A DNA stretch of 64,000 nucleotides from Notospermus geniculatus (lineage: Eukaryota; Nemertea; Pilidiophora; Heteronemertea; Lineidae). The translations under genes and the position numbers were made by a program. Under the pieces are notes generated by a model. It saw nothing but the letters and a program-made list of their open reading frames with translations. It ran no database searches and was not told the DNA's origin. Below, in pieces: positions 24,695 through 36,916 of this stretch. The DNA lies in assembly GCA_002633025.1 (NCBI GenBank), contig NMRB01002802.1, forward strand, positions 1 through 64,000, read 5' to 3'. Every line of letters starts with the position of its first letter. The stretch's first letter is position 1.

Positions 24695-24972
24695 CATCTG
24701 CCACGGTGGTGTAAAGTTCGGGTCTCCGACTAGCGATCAGAGGGTTTCGGGTTCGAATCCCACTGTGGCGTGAGACTCTTCGCCTTGCTGGTCCCTCTCC
24801 GCCCAGGTGTATAAATGGGTACCGGTCGGAAATACTCGGATTGTAGTGCTGAATGAGCAGCTCATCAGAGTTCTACCGAACGGTTTCAGGATAGACTGGG
24901 GTTAAAGTGTAAAATCGGATGACACCTCTACCATTGTTGATATCAGACTATAAACTCAAACTTTAGCTTTAA
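24695..24972 (+). mobile_element. tRNA-derived SINE, copy 2
   Basis: Same family as 8366-8665: GCCACGGTGGTGTAAAG head, B box GGGTTCGAATCCCACTGTGG, TATAAATGGGTACC, TTTCAGGATAGACTGGGGTT, and a CTCAAACTTTAGC tail. No target-site duplication was convincing. Confidence 0.85.
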
Positions 24973-25232
24973 CACCTACAGATGTTACACCTGGTAAGTT
25001 CTAGGCTTTAAGGCGGCTACATGATGGTCGCCTGCGAAAGGAGTGTTGGACAAAATGGAACAGCTGCGTCAGAAATCATCTGATTCTGACTCATAAAAGC
25101 TGATTTCGATACAGAATAGGAGTTCTAAAGAAGGAAGATGGCCTCAAGGTCAAAACCTCCATCGACAACACGACGGCTGAATTGACAATCTGTGTTAACG
25201 GAAAGTGTACATAAAACACCGGTGAAGTTCTA

Positions 25233-25350
25233 GGGCCGTATTCTAGAAGCTTCCTTAAGTGTAAGGTCGACCTTTAGCTATTGTTTGCAGGGTAGAACAC
25301 AATAGATTAAGGTCGACCTTACACTTAAGGAAGCTTCTAGAATACGGCCC
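25233..25350. mobile_element. palindromic MITE (GGGCCGTATTCTAGAAGC ends)
   Basis: Arms of about 50 bp, almost perfect, containing CTTCCTTAAGTGTAAGGTCG. CTA flanks both sides, possibly the 3 bp target duplication. Relatives lie at 28457 and 29337-29454. Confidence 0.9.
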
Positions 25351-25367
25351 CTAGTTTTATGGGCACC

Positions 25368-25757
25368 AAAGTGGACATCAAAATGACGAACTTAGGTTCG
25401 TTTTCCATCACCAAACTGAGTACATGTGTATCTAAGTCCAGGTTCGTCATTTTGACGAACTCTTGACGAACATAAACAGGGTTCATCAAAATGACGAACG
25501 TGGACTTGTCATTTTGACGCACCCTTGTTTATGTTCGTCAAAATGACGAACCTGAACTTGTCATGTTCATTTTCATTTAAACATATTTATTATGAATCCA
25601 TCAGATATACATCTTTGTAAGTAGAAATCTACAAGTAGGGATACAACAGAAGGCATATTGCCTATGAACGCTGCTTCCTAGACTTGTCATGTTGACGAAT
25701 TTAGATGCTCAGTTTGGTGATAATGAAAACGAACCAAAGTTCGTCATTTTGATGAAG
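25368..25757. mobile_element. fold-back element rich in TTCGTCATTTTGACGAA palindromes
   Basis: Terminal arms of about 65 bp (CATCAAAATGACGAACTT at the left, AAGTTCGTCATTTTGATG at the right) with several internal copies of the same palindrome. About 115 bp of unrelated DNA at 25565-25680 looks like a nested insertion. Confidence 0.8.
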
Positions 25758-25936
25758 AAAAGTTTTTCAGTGCACCGCACACATACATGTACATGTATAT
25801 GTACACTGTAGTATGCCGGTGACGGAGGGAGAGAGCATTACGAATCACTGATACATGTAGCTCCGGATATGTAGGCCTAGGCAACAATATTTTAGGGTCG
25901 GGGTTGTCTCATCTTCTGGACTTGCACCCTGTCAAT

Positions 25937-26094
25937 AGATGAGTTTCGCTGGCAGCCATCTTGCTAAAATTAGGTCATCACCATGGAAATTCTCTCCCAG
26001 AGTGACAGGTGATTGGTTCGCCCATCCTAAAGTGGGGGAAATCCCCATGACGATGACCTAATTTTGGCAAGATGGCTGCCAGCGAAACTCATCT
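25937..26094. mobile_element. MITE with ~45 bp TIRs
   Basis: AGATGAGTTTCGCTGGCAGC at the left, exact complement at the right, arms continuing through CATCTTGC and ATTAGGTCATC. Confidence 0.92.
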
Positions 26095-27022
26095 ACATTA
26101 TACCATGCACTGTAAACACAAGTCCGTTGTATGTAAAACTGGCCCCGTTTCATTTTCTTCAACTTTCTCTTTCTCTCACTTTCGAACACACACTCAGTCA
26201 GCCTGTGTATCGATGCATTATGCCAATTACATCAATTACATGTAGTCGGTATCGTGATCATCGCCTTCATTGAATTATGCAAAAAAAAACTGGAATAAAA
26301 ATTCAGCTTTTGAGAAGTACCAGCCAAATTATCCAGTCATAAAAATACTAGCAAGACAACTATTGCGGCTCTAACAAGGCCCTGAACGATTTTCTGTCAA
26401 AGTTTGATCAAATTATCGTTGGGCAGTTCGCCGGCGAATCGGACAAGGATAAATTTCTTGTAGACAGTGATGCATGAGTTGCCTTCATCGGCTGATAAAG
26501 GCAACGATATTGTTGTCCAACAAACAGAGATACTTCATAGGCACTGTATTTTGGATAACGGTGTTCTAGCAAGACTCAACGAATCTCCCTTCCACCAGTG
26601 GGTTTTCCCCATCTTGTCCAAACAAGGCCATCGGCTGCGTCTTTAGCCTTGTCCGAATCATGTCATCTTTTGCGTTAATGCATAAATTATAAATGAGTCG
26701 GACCCCTACTTGACCCTGCTTCCGAGCCAATCACAACTCGCGAAGCAACTCGCCGTTCGGCAGTTTCTCTTGTCTTTGGGCATGCATTTGTAACACGGAT
26801 TTTGATTGGCACGTCGATTTGCCATCGCACACCGATGATTGGCTGAGGCTCTGACCTCCTCAGAAGCGGGAAATGTGATGGATTCAAACCAGGCTAGATG
26901 GGCGTCAGGCCAGATACACTGGTGAGAATCAAATGGCTTTCCGTGACGAAACGTACATGTATTAAATGTTTGCCAAGACAAGTGTCACCTGACACTAGAA
27001 ACCACGTCGCGTGGGGTGATAT
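26095..27022. other. intergenic, no gene seen
   Basis: Only short overlapping chance ORFs, with no recognised domain or clear repeat structure. Confidence 0.5.
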
Positions 27023-27696
27023 CATAAAGAAATCAAACATAAAGGTTCAACTGCGAACGATGAAGTAACTGAGGGATACACTTCATGTGTTGCCACTAGA
27101 TGTCTCTCAGTGCCTGAATTTTGGCTTTACGTAATAGGCAGGGGCTTCAACTTTTTTATGGTAGTGGTGTCTCATAAATCTGTCAACATGGTGCCTTGAA
27201 TTCCATTTCTGAGGATAACAGGGCTATTTTCAGCACTGAGGGATACACTTCATGTGTTGCCACCAGATGTCTCTCACTGTCTAATTTTTGGTTTTACGTT
27301 ATAGGCAGGGGCTTCAACCTTTTTTATGATAGTGCATGGGGGTACATGAATCTGTCAACTTGATGCCTTGAATTCCATATCTAAGGATAACAGAGCTATT
27401 TTCAGCACAATTAGTGTTCCACGTGCAAATGTACGTTTAATAATAGCCTATTCATGTACAAATGTACACATATGACCCTGCGCTCTCATCGTTCGTGGGG
27501 TTCTCCTTAATTCAGTCCTTTTGTATCATAAGATCAACTAGTCTGAATTCAGCAAAATTTGCACTAAACACGCGGAAGGGTCTTGCCTATCATTTGGAAG
27601 AGTCAGGATGCAAATCTGTTGAGGTTTAAAGGATACTGTCCATATTTATAAAATGCTAAATTTGTAAGTTGAACCTTTATGTTTGATTTCTTTATG
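27023..27696. mobile_element. TIR transposon, non-autonomous, copy 1
   Basis: Starts CATAAAGAAATCAAACATAA (then AGGTTCAACT) and ends with the complement AGTTGAACCTTTATG plus TTTGATTTCTTTATG, a TIR of about 30 bp. A ~180 bp internal segment (CTGAGGGATACACTTC to TTTTCAGCAC) is duplicated in tandem in this copy but single in the copy at 29575-30063. No transposase frame. Confidence 0.88.
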
Positions 27697-28088
27697 GTAA
27701 TATGAAGAAAAGCTTGTCAATTCTTTTTGAATATTTAGACTCGGCCGTTTGTCAATTTCTAGGTACTTATGAAGACATTTAAAGTACATATAAACCAACC
27801 ATGACGTGAATCCCTGCAAAAAATACTCGTTTTCTGTAAAATCTCTTTGATGGATTATTAATACAAAAATTTTGCCGATTTTGTCCGATGAGTGAGTTCC
27901 CTAAAGGAAAAAGACAACATTGGATGCAGGTTTTTCATGTTTATAATCAAATATTTATCAATATTCCTGTCTGTTGCACCTGCTATCCAATCGCTGAGGA
28001 AAGCATGTCATCTCATGCCTCATGACGCGAGACCTGTGAGAAAAAATGACGGATTCCCAGCTGTCAGTTATTCGCCGTGAATCCCCCC
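27697..28088. other. intergenic, no gene seen
   Basis: AT-rich DNA, nothing recognised; ends in a C-tract with a lone N at 28095. Confidence 0.5.
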
Positions 28089-28095
28089 CCCCCCN

Positions 28096-28312
28096 TTTCG
28101 ACGACCCGCCGCCATCTTGGTTTCCACGGAGATTTCTTGGAACCCGCGCATGCGCACTTTTCTGGTAGGCAAAACAACGCAAAGTGATTGTTCAAGAGAT
28201 ACGAATTTGCCCCACTCACACTGTGTCCCCCACAGGCCTGCGCGAGATTGCCTACCAGATGTAACTGCGCATGTGCAGTTTGGAAGAAATTCAAGATGGC
28301 GGGGGCCGTCGA
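28096..28312. repeat. imperfect inverted repeat, MITE-like
   Basis: Left TTTCGACGACCCGCCGCCAT and right ATGGCGGGGGCCGTCGAAA pair with a few mismatches; GCGCATGCGCA / TGCGCATGTGCAG and CTGGTAGGCAA / TTGCCTACCAG pair further inside. Confidence 0.65.
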
Positions 28313-28456
28313 AACGATGAATAGTGAATATTCTGGGTGGACAAGTGTACATTTTTAATGCCTCCGATATGACCGATACAAAAACGGGGTGGTGGGCCCC
28401 TATAGACGAATCGCACGTTCGACCCTGCGTAACAATACTGTTCTTACATACATGTA

Positions 28457-28575
28457 GGGCCGTATTTTAGAACGTTCCTTAACATTAATGTCCACCTTAA
28501 ATCTATTGTTCTCAATGGTCTTACAATAGACGTAAGGTCTACGTTCTACGTGGCACATATTTTCTACGTCTACGT
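28457..28575. mobile_element. truncated GGGCCGTATT-type MITE
   Basis: GGGCCGTATTTTAGAACG begins an arm related to 25233-25350. The expected closing arm is lost where the next element begins, so it may have been broken by that insertion. Confidence 0.55.
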
Positions 28576-28708
28576 GGCCCATATTTTCAAAGCTGTTTTA
28601 ACGCTAAAAGTAAAATGCATTTTAGTCCAACACTTGCATGCATATAAGCATGCAAGTGCTGGACTAAAATGCATTTTAGCGTTAAAACAGCTTTGAAAAT
28701 ATGGGCCT
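28576..28708. mobile_element. complete palindromic MITE (GGCCCATATTTTCAAAGC ends)
   Basis: Arms of about 62 bp, nearly perfect, meeting at GCATGCATATAAGCATGC. A half copy lies at 19448-19511. Confidence 0.92.
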
Positions 28709-29336
28709 AGAGTCCCCTAACATCAAAGTCCGGTCTATTGTCCTAGTGGATTAAGCCTTCGGGAAGGATTATGTCATTGAGCTTGCCCATAACCGTTGAC
28801 AGTACATGGGCTTTGCATTCGGTATTAAGGTACATGTAACTCTGTAACCAAGGACAAAGAAACCTCTTCAATATTATTCATCCAGTTATGATTGACGAAG
28901 TCGGAACACTCATTAGCAATATTCATCAGCTAATATTGAAAACAATGCTTGCTGTGATTTTAATTGGGTGAACAGAACTTTCCTTTTAGCAGTCATGATT
29001 CCTCCTTCTTTTGTTCTGAAGTGAAAAAGATTTTTGTCAATAAAACTTGAGTTTTTATAATGTGTTTCGTTAGAAGCTTCTTTCATCATTGGTCGTCAAT
29101 TTGCCTCTTTGCTCCAGGTATTATTTCTCATAAAAACATGTCAGAATCACGACAAATCATAAGAGAAAGGTTGAGATTCGCTCCGAGAGCAACTTCAATG
29201 GAGGCCTAGGCTTATGGCTATGATTCCCAGGCGTCGCACTGAGGCGTAGCGCTGTGGACAGTGTACAAGATCTACATGCACTATATGCATGCAGGCCTAC
29301 CAGCGGAGAAAGGCGGCGTAAGAATAAAACGTCATT

Positions 29337-29454
29337 GACCGTATTCTAAAAGCCTCCTTAACTCCAAGGTCCACTTTAAGCTTTTGTATTCTGCCCAGCA
29401 GACAATTGCTAAAGGTAAACCTCAGAGTAGAGGAAGCTTCTAGAACACGGCCCG
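29337..29454. mobile_element. degraded GGGCCGTATT-type MITE
   Basis: GACCGTATTCTAAAAGCC at the left and GGAAGCTTCTAGAACACGGC at the right pair imperfectly; same family as 25233-25350. Confidence 0.7.
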
Positions 29455-29574
29455 TCATGAGTCGTCACTCTGTACTTGCAACTGGATCTGAAAGGATCAA
29501 GTGAGCGCTGAATGAACTGCTCCTTGAGACCTCCAGAAAGCTTCTGGAGTTGAGGTAATACATGTACATGTAAT

Positions 29575-30063
29575 CATAAAGTAATCAATCATAAAGGTTT
29601 AACTGCGAACGATGAGCTTACTGAGGGATACACTTCCTGTGTTGCCACCAGATGTCTCTCACTGCCTGAATTTTGGCTTTACGTAATAGGCACGAGCTTC
29701 AACTTTTTTGTGGTGAAGAGGTACATGAACCTGCCAACATGATGCTTTGAATTCCATTTCTGACGATAACTGAGCTATTTTCAGCACAATTAGTGTTCCA
29801 TGTACAAATGTACGTCAGCCTATTCAAATGTACACCGATGACCCTGAACACACATCGTTCGTGGGGTTCTCATTAATTCAGACCTTTTGTATCATAAGAT
29901 CAACTAGTCGGAATTCAACAAAATTTGCAGTGAATGTGCAGAAGGGTCTTGCCAATCACATGGAAACGTCAGAATGCAAATCTGTTGGGTTTTAAAGGGA
30001 TATTGTCCACATTTATGAAATGCTAAATTTGTCAGTTGAACCTTTATGGTTGATTCCTTTATG
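29575..30063. mobile_element. TIR transposon, copy 2
   Basis: Same termini and interior as 27023-27696 (shared TGTTGCCACCAGATGTCTCT and CTTTTGTATCATAAGATCAA), without the internal tandem duplication. Confidence 0.85.
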
Positions 30064-30956
30064 ATGTAATGCGAAGCACGTTGGGACAACGACAATGGAA
30101 GGCGGTGAATACAAAGAAATTACGTATCTATTGGCATTACAGGAACGCTAGTGAGGGGAGACAGATACACCCACGACAAAAAATCTATATTCCCCCAGGA
30201 TGGCGATAAAAAGAAGTAAAGATAACCAGAAATTCATATCCAGCCTCATCTTGGATTTTTTTTACGCAGCGTTACTATCTGTTCACGTGAAGCTTGGCGT
30301 ACACCAATGGTTAGGGTTACGTTTCAAGGCGGCTAGTTTCACCCGCATCATTTCAAAATGTCGCTAATCTCAATTTTTTGGCGTCCCTAACAACAATACC
30401 GTCGGGAGCCAATCAAATTCGGCGTTGCTTCTAAATGCCAAGGTCAAATTTCGTGCTGACTTGTGCCTTGGTTTGATTCGTTGGACTGGGTCAGAGGGTT
30501 AGTATTCGCACGTTTGGGCAAGCACCGGGCTTTCTAGTGAGCAGATCAGAATCTTACTCACGATGCCTCAAACTGCCGAAGCCAATAAATTTCGTTGCTT
30601 CTGTTCATGAGGTCAAGGTCACGTTTCATGATAACTGGTGCCTTCTCCTACATCGTTCGTCAAGGTTATTTTCATTGCCGCCAAAACAAAGTACCCTGAC
30701 TTCCTCTGAAGTAATTGATATCTGTGATAACGTAATGAAGAAGTCAAAATAGGTTTTAGTACATTATACTTCATTGACAGAGTGCTGTTTTATGAACATT
30801 TTATGGTATTTGTAATTGTCTCGACAGGGGATGCCAATTAGAATTGGAAGGATTATCCAATATCAGAAGATAGAATAAATGTCGGAAGGGAATATTATCG
30901 CTAAAAGTACGGCTCTTGTGCGTGACACATTAGAACGACAACTGAAACCTCTTTAG
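30064..30956. other. intergenic, no gene seen
   Basis: A weakly repeated ~120 bp pattern (AGCCAATCAAATTCGGCGTT near 30410, AGCCAATAAATTTCGTTGCT near 30580) is the only structure noted. Confidence 0.4.
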
Positions 30957-31399
30957 GACTAATCATCATAATTTATTCACGTTTTCGTTGCCTGGCGATC
31001 ACGTGATAGTCGTGAGCTCTCAGCGGTGAGACCGGGAACTAATCTATGAAATGATCACTTTACACGTGATGTTTCTCTTTCTGTTTACAATGATCGCCCA
31101 GGAATAATCATCATAATTTATTCATGTTTTCATTGCATGGCGATCACGTGATAGTCTTGAGCTCTCAGCGGTGAGATCGGGAACCGATCTATGAAATGAT
31201 CAGTTCACACGTGATGTTTCTGTTTCTGTTTCTGTTTACGATGATCGCCCAGGAATAATCATCATAATTTATCCATAAATTATGATGATTATGTGACAGT
31301 TTAGTGAAAGTCTTCAGCTCTTAGTGGTGAGATTGGGAGCCAATCTAAATGATCAGTTCACACGTGACTTTTCTCTTTCTGTTTACAATGCTCGACCAG
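30957..31399 (+). repeat. ~148 bp tandem repeat, three copies
   Basis: Units start GGAATAATCATCATAATTTA and contain GGCGATCACGTGATAGT, GAGCTCTCAGCGGTGAG, ATGATCAGTTCACACGTGA and TTTCTGTTTAC. The third unit is shortened at its start, where the repeat forms a local palindrome (CATAATTTATCCATAAATTATG). Confidence 0.93.
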
Positions 31400-31786
31400 A
31401 CGTGTTGGTCATCACTGTTGACACAGATACAGCCTTCATCGAACATTACAATGGCCATAAAATTACCATCGATTTATCTTCTCCAGAACGATCACAGGAC
31501 GAATAGTACCGCGGAGTGATTCATTGTGATGTGTCATGGATCTCTTCACCTCGCGGAAGGTTACAATTGAATGATAATGGGGTGTGCAAACGGTGTGTCA
31601 TGTGGGTTATCAGTCACCTGGCAGATGCTCCTATAAGTGGTCTCGGTCACTTCGCCAAGTAACCTTTAATGGAGCGAGGCACACATCAGAGATCGATAAG
31701 CGACCTTTTATTAGTCTCGCGCAACCAGCCCTCGGTCATACTCCGAGGTCGTTAGACCGAGGGTCTAGCACAGAACGAAATTTTCA

Positions 31787-32578
31787 TTAAGACCGCCACC
31801 ACCTCACAAGGTGGCGGTCTTCATTGGTTTCACTGGATTTCTCTCTCTCTCTCGATCTCTCTCTCTCTCTCTCCCTCCAATCTGTGGTTTCGGCAGGATA
31901 ACTCAAAAAATACGCCACGTATCGCGATGAAACTTTCAGGAGTTGTGGATATGCATGTTACACGGAAACCTATTGATTTTGGGGGTCATCCACCAACAAT
32001 GAACTGTTTAATTAGATGAAGTCTGTTGTCCTAACGCATTTTACCTTTGCCCATGACGTCAACAACCCATGACGTCGGGCCTAAGAACGCAGCGTCACCA
32101 CGACGTCGAGCATGACGCTGCAGCGTCACTCGCCACAGCGGGGTTTTCGCTGACGTCATCTCATCTCGGATCAAACTGTGACGCCACGCACACCACGTTT
32201 CAGGTCCTCTGGCCAATCAGAGATCGAAATGAATTTGGTCCGGTGCCATGATGTAGGCCTACCCGTATTTCGCGAAAAATGACACGCACATTTGTCTGAA
32301 ATCAATAACATTTAAATGGTCATGACCCGACAAGTTTACCAATTGTGAAATTTAGTAGGCCTAACTTTGAAAACAATAACCCCCTGCTCTTGGCTGCCGC
32401 GAAACACACAATCGCACTGTAAAGCCATGTACATCTACATCATAAATAATGTAGGCCTACACTGTAAATGACGCATGTTCAGTACCAATATCATCAGTTT
32501 CTACATCGCCCTAACATATTTACAAAATTCAGAATTTTCAAAGGCGGTCTTCAAATTGACTCACAAGTCAATTTCTAG
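31787..32578 (+). mobile_element. Helentron-like non-autonomous element, copy 2
   Basis: Near-identical to 23654-24454 over its whole length, with the same left end, asymmetric GGCGGTCTT, terminal hairpin ATTGACTCACAAGTCAAT and CTAG end. Differences are scattered substitutions, (TC)n length and small deletions. Confidence 0.7.
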
Positions 32579-34204
32579 TTGTAATTGCTTATTCCGATTA
32601 TTCAAACTAAGGGGAGCTTCGCTGACTGGCTAGTCACGACCAATGCGTCATGGGTCTCAACAGTTGGTGACGTAGGCTGCAGTTTTAATTTAATTTATTC
32701 GTGTATTTAAGAACAAGATAAGATAATCATAAAATAGTACAAACAATGTCTAAAACAAACATGTTGTATGCTTTTTGCATTGATTGTGCATGCATGCAGT
32801 GCAGTGTAGTTGTGTTCTACGTCATCATCGGTAGATTGTCCGCCATGATGGTTTTACAAGTCAAAGTAACCATATGGACCAGACTCTAAAACTGAAAATT
32901 GCAAGAGTCTGGTGGCACGAGACTACCTTTTATCAATTATATAAGTTTCAGAGCGAGGTAGACATCTCTCGTGTGAGCTTCCCTATAAACATAGTATCGT
33001 GATGATCTTTCACGAGAGCCAGAACGAGACACGAACTGGCCGATTAGCAATTTGGTCCGGGATGCATTATTACCCTGATTTGGTCTCGTGGCCGGCAGGC
33101 CCTGGTTTAGAAATCGTACGAGCCACAACACTGGCAAAGGAGATTGAGAAAGACGCTGAAGACCCTGGGAACAAGTTTTCGCGCGGACACAGAAACGCCT
33201 GGCAGTATTGCACTATGTACATGTGCAAAGCACTTCAACCAAAAATGGGCACACACTTCCGTCCACTGCATGGCCGTATAGCTAGCATGCCGGGGGTTGC
33301 CAAATGCCCCAGAGTAACCGAAAACGTGTTTTTCATGCATAGTTTTGCCGAAAAATGGCAAAAGTACAGTTTTCCCCCCTCCCCGATAGTCGAAAGTCCC
33401 CAAGACAAAAAGTTACATGTAGCAACGGCTCTTTGCTGTGTTGTACCTTGGAGGAATTATACTGACTCCTCAAAGGTTGTACAAATGAAGCACATGCCGA
33501 AGTGTATTGTATTGTGATATTCTATCTTATTCACGAAGCCCTAATTTTAAGGGTGTGTAAATATTACCAATTCGCAGGCAAATGTTGTTTCTGTCTGTCT
33601 CACAAAAGGTTAGGACAGTCATAAAGTTACGCCAACTTTGTGGGTAAGGTCGTTGGCCCTTAATGGCAGTAGTATGAAGAAAGAAGCGTTCTATCTGCGT
33701 TGGACCCTGTTTTTGCAGTTGCTGTGGACCTGCCAGATGCCATCTTGAATCTTCTGACCCGCTATATGATACCTGATCTTTCAACAGATCTGCCTGTGTG
33801 TTAACTGTACAATAACACAACTGGTTACCGTGGTATGGACGAAAGTACGGCCGGAAATTAGCAGTACCCTGCTGGTGTCAACGGGAAATTCCCCACGCCA
33901 ATCGGGACTAAAATCAGAACATCGATACGAAAAAAATCCCGCGCCTCTTTGTATTGAGAGGGAAGAATGGGTCTGATCAATACAGCGTTGATTTTACATC
34001 AGTGAGGCTGGATTGGGGTCTGCCTGGCGAACCAACACGTGTCCGCTGCAGGGTTTTTTCAGATGGGCTTCGCTGGGGAGAAGTTTGAGATAAGGAAATG
34101 GGGAGTTTCCGGAGACCTCTCGAGATAACGTGGTCTCGGAATCTCGCTAAATTACAGCGCATGCGCAGTGCGGTGCCTTGGTTAATCATACCAAAGGTTT
34201 ACGG
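32579..34204. other. intergenic, no supported gene
   Basis: The longest frame (32999-33517, plus, 172 codons) matches no family I know and has heavily overlapping frames on the other strand. No splice-linked exons are evident. Confidence 0.4.
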
Positions 34205-35040
34205 CAGTCACCTCTGTTGCCTGGTATGTCGCAAAATCGGAGACACAGAACTTCAATTACATGTCGTAAAACGTGAGATATAGAACATTAATTCATGTCG
34301 TAAAACCTGAAACACTGAATTTTAAATTCATGTGTCGCAAATCTGAGACATTGAGCTTCAATTTAGATGTCGTAAACCTGATACTAACTTTAATTTGTTT
34401 CATGTCGCAAAAACCTGAATATTAGCTTTCGCTATCCCGATTCCGAGATCGAGAACGGGAATCAGCTCAATTTTTGTGTATGACGTCATCATTGCTTGGG
34501 TAGTCTTTTCCCGTTCTCGATCAGATCTCCGGCGTTCAGCGCGTGGTTCTCGGTGGGGATTCCGGGATCGAAAGACGCCCACTTCACAGCAAAAATGGCC
34601 AATATTTGGGACACCATTCAGGTACTAGGCCTACTTGTCGTTTGGATATGTGCAAAAAAGTGCATGGCTCGTGGTGATCATGCTGTTTGGGGTAGAATGG
34701 TCAGCAGTGCGTGCATTGCAGTGTAAATTTTTGCAGTTGATTGGCATGATTGGGAACAACGTTTCCAGGCCAAACGCAGTCAACATGGTCAACAAGGGTA
34801 GCGTCACGTCAGTGTTGGCGAGGCCAGCGCCCATGTACGTCGACGACGTCACTGACGTCATATCTCGGTTCGGGATTGCGAAAACGAACTTTCTTGTTTC
34901 CGAGAACGGGTACGAGATCGAGTATCGTTCTCGGCGGTCCGGATCTCGGAACGGGATAGCGAAAGCTCTCTAATAGAACTTCAATTTCATGTCGGAAAAC
35001 TTGAGACTTAGAAATGTAATACAATGTCGTAAAATAAGGG
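34205..35040 (+). repeat. ~50 bp minisatellite split by an insertion
   Basis: Diverged units containing ATGTCGTAAAACCTGAGAC and AACTTCAATTTCATGTCG occur at 34220-34427 and again at 34973-35040. Confidence 0.75.
34428..34972. mobile_element. TIR element inserted into the minisatellite
   Basis: AGCTTTCGCTATCCCGATTC at the left and GAACGGGATAGCGAAAGCT at the right. Additional GAGATCGAGAACGGGA-type motifs repeat inside both ends. About 540 bp, no transposase ORF. Confidence 0.78.
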
Positions 35041-36459
35041 AATGCACTTGACGAAAACAATTCAAAAATTAGGATAAAAACGTTTTCCTCGATGTTGACA
35101 CAGTAAGGAAAGACAGCCTCTCTGGTGCAGACGTTCTATTTGGAAAACTGCCTGATTTCGACACTATAGACGGCTTCAACGCCTTCTTGGGCTAACAGTC
35201 TCTTTGCTTAAAAACCATCAACATATTCGCTGGTCAGATCGTCGATACCGAGTCACTAAAACACAGGAAAAAGGTTCCGCAACATGGCATACCCATAAAT
35301 TGAGTATCCTGGTAAAGATTTGGTTAAGGAAGTGGCCACGTATGGTTAGAAGTGCTCCGTCAATATGAATGGAGCTCGGTAGTCATTAGAAACGAGTTGT
35401 CTACCTACAACCGGTGATTTAGCAACCGGTACTTGACCGTGGAAGTTTATTACAGTGTGTAACGAGAAAAAAGTCAACTTGGTGTGTGTAGGGTTTCCGC
35501 CCGATAAGAAGAGCTAGACCATTTGGACCGATGGCGACTGGAAACCTGGGCTGACTACATGTAACGTGGGGCGTGGCTAGGCGGCGGCTGGGCGACCAAC
35601 AGGCTCAGTGCGATCGTCTAACATTCAGTTGTTGCTGTGCCATCGTAAGGGACCTTCGAAAAACGAAACTAGGGCCTCGTCGGTTACCACCTGTTTCACG
35701 TTCACCTGTATCATGACTTCATTGTTTACATTCAATGTTTGTAAACATGGGATGATGTTTACATTTATGTTATTTTGAACTTTTGGGACATGCCAACCCA
35801 CCTAATTGAATACTTTCGGTTCAAAACAATTTCTAGAGGGACATGCCACCAGCAAATTACTCATAAGACAAAGAAAGACTGGACACAAACAAACAAATGT
35901 AAATAAACAATGATTTTCGTGGCCCACGAAAATATCCGTGATACATTATCTTTAAATCCCAACAGTCTTCAGAGGCAGTGGGCTTCAAAATTGGTGAGAT
36001 TGTTAATTCGGTACTTTTTTTTATCACGGCGGTTTCTTTGTGATGCACGTTACCAGTTAAAAATGAAATAGAAATCTGATTCTTCACTCATCAACGGTTA
36101 CGTGGTGTCAGGATCTACAAAGATCACTCTCCCCGAAATCAACTAAATTGCAACACTATGCGCTGATCCACTCTCAGGGTATCATTCTGTGAAGGTTCAA
36201 TTCACAAAGCATAAAGCCTTGATCTGCGGAGGTAAGATGTTTGTTTAGCTGCTAGGAACACGTCAACTGATGATCTGATCTCCGCTCATCCCGCCCCGCG
36301 GTCAATGAGCCGCCTTATGATAGGATGCTGACACCGGGGCTGATCGGGTTCCCTTCTTTGCCCGAGATTACCGTAGACTAACTTAAAAAGCTGCGAAGAG
36401 ACCCGGGGAAGAGACTGTTCTCTGCTTTTGTGTTCGATTATCTTTCGCGATTATTTTTG
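35041..36459. other. intergenic, nothing recognised
   Basis: No supported ORF, RNA or structured repeat. Confidence 0.4.
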
Positions 36460-36916
36460 ATGCAAAAAATACTACTCTCCATTCCACTTTCGAGTGGCGC
36501 GAGGTTTATCAACGATAGCTCCGCAACGGCTGGGTCAAATTTGACGAAGCATACATCAATCGATTTGTCTTTTTTGCCGCTACAGCCATCATCACTGTCA
36601 TTTTCCCGAAAAACGTGACAGAAAAAAGTTCTTTCACAAATCACAGTTCGTGTTTACGGCCGAAATGGCGGCCATTTTGAAGTAGCGCAATGCATCGCGC
36701 GCGTGTAAACTGCACTGAACACCGCAGCGAAATGAAATGGGTTTTGAGAAATGGATCCTTTACGCCAGCCTTACGCGAAAAATGAAGATAGCAGAAAGAA
36801 ACCGACAAGAAAGAAAAGGCAATTGATGTATGGTATGTCGAATTTGACCCAGCCGTTGCGGAGATATTGCCTGAAAACTTCGCGCCACTGGGATGTGGAA
36901 TGAAGTGTAGTTTCTT
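36460..36916. repeat. long imperfect inverted repeat (~110 bp arms)
   Basis: Left arm CCATTCCACTTTCGAGTGGC through GCAACGGCTGGGTCAAAT; right arm ATTTGACCCAGCCGTTGC through GCGCCACTGGGATGTGGAAT. The spacer includes CG-rich sequence. Fold-back element likely. Confidence 0.75.

Noticed and set aside
24700-24775. Possible tRNA gene
   Set aside because: Head of a SINE with a second copy at 8366-8665; not a functional tRNA.
32999-33517. 172-codon plus-strand ORF
   Set aside because: No recognisable family, low-complexity borders and equally open frames on the other strand; likely chance.
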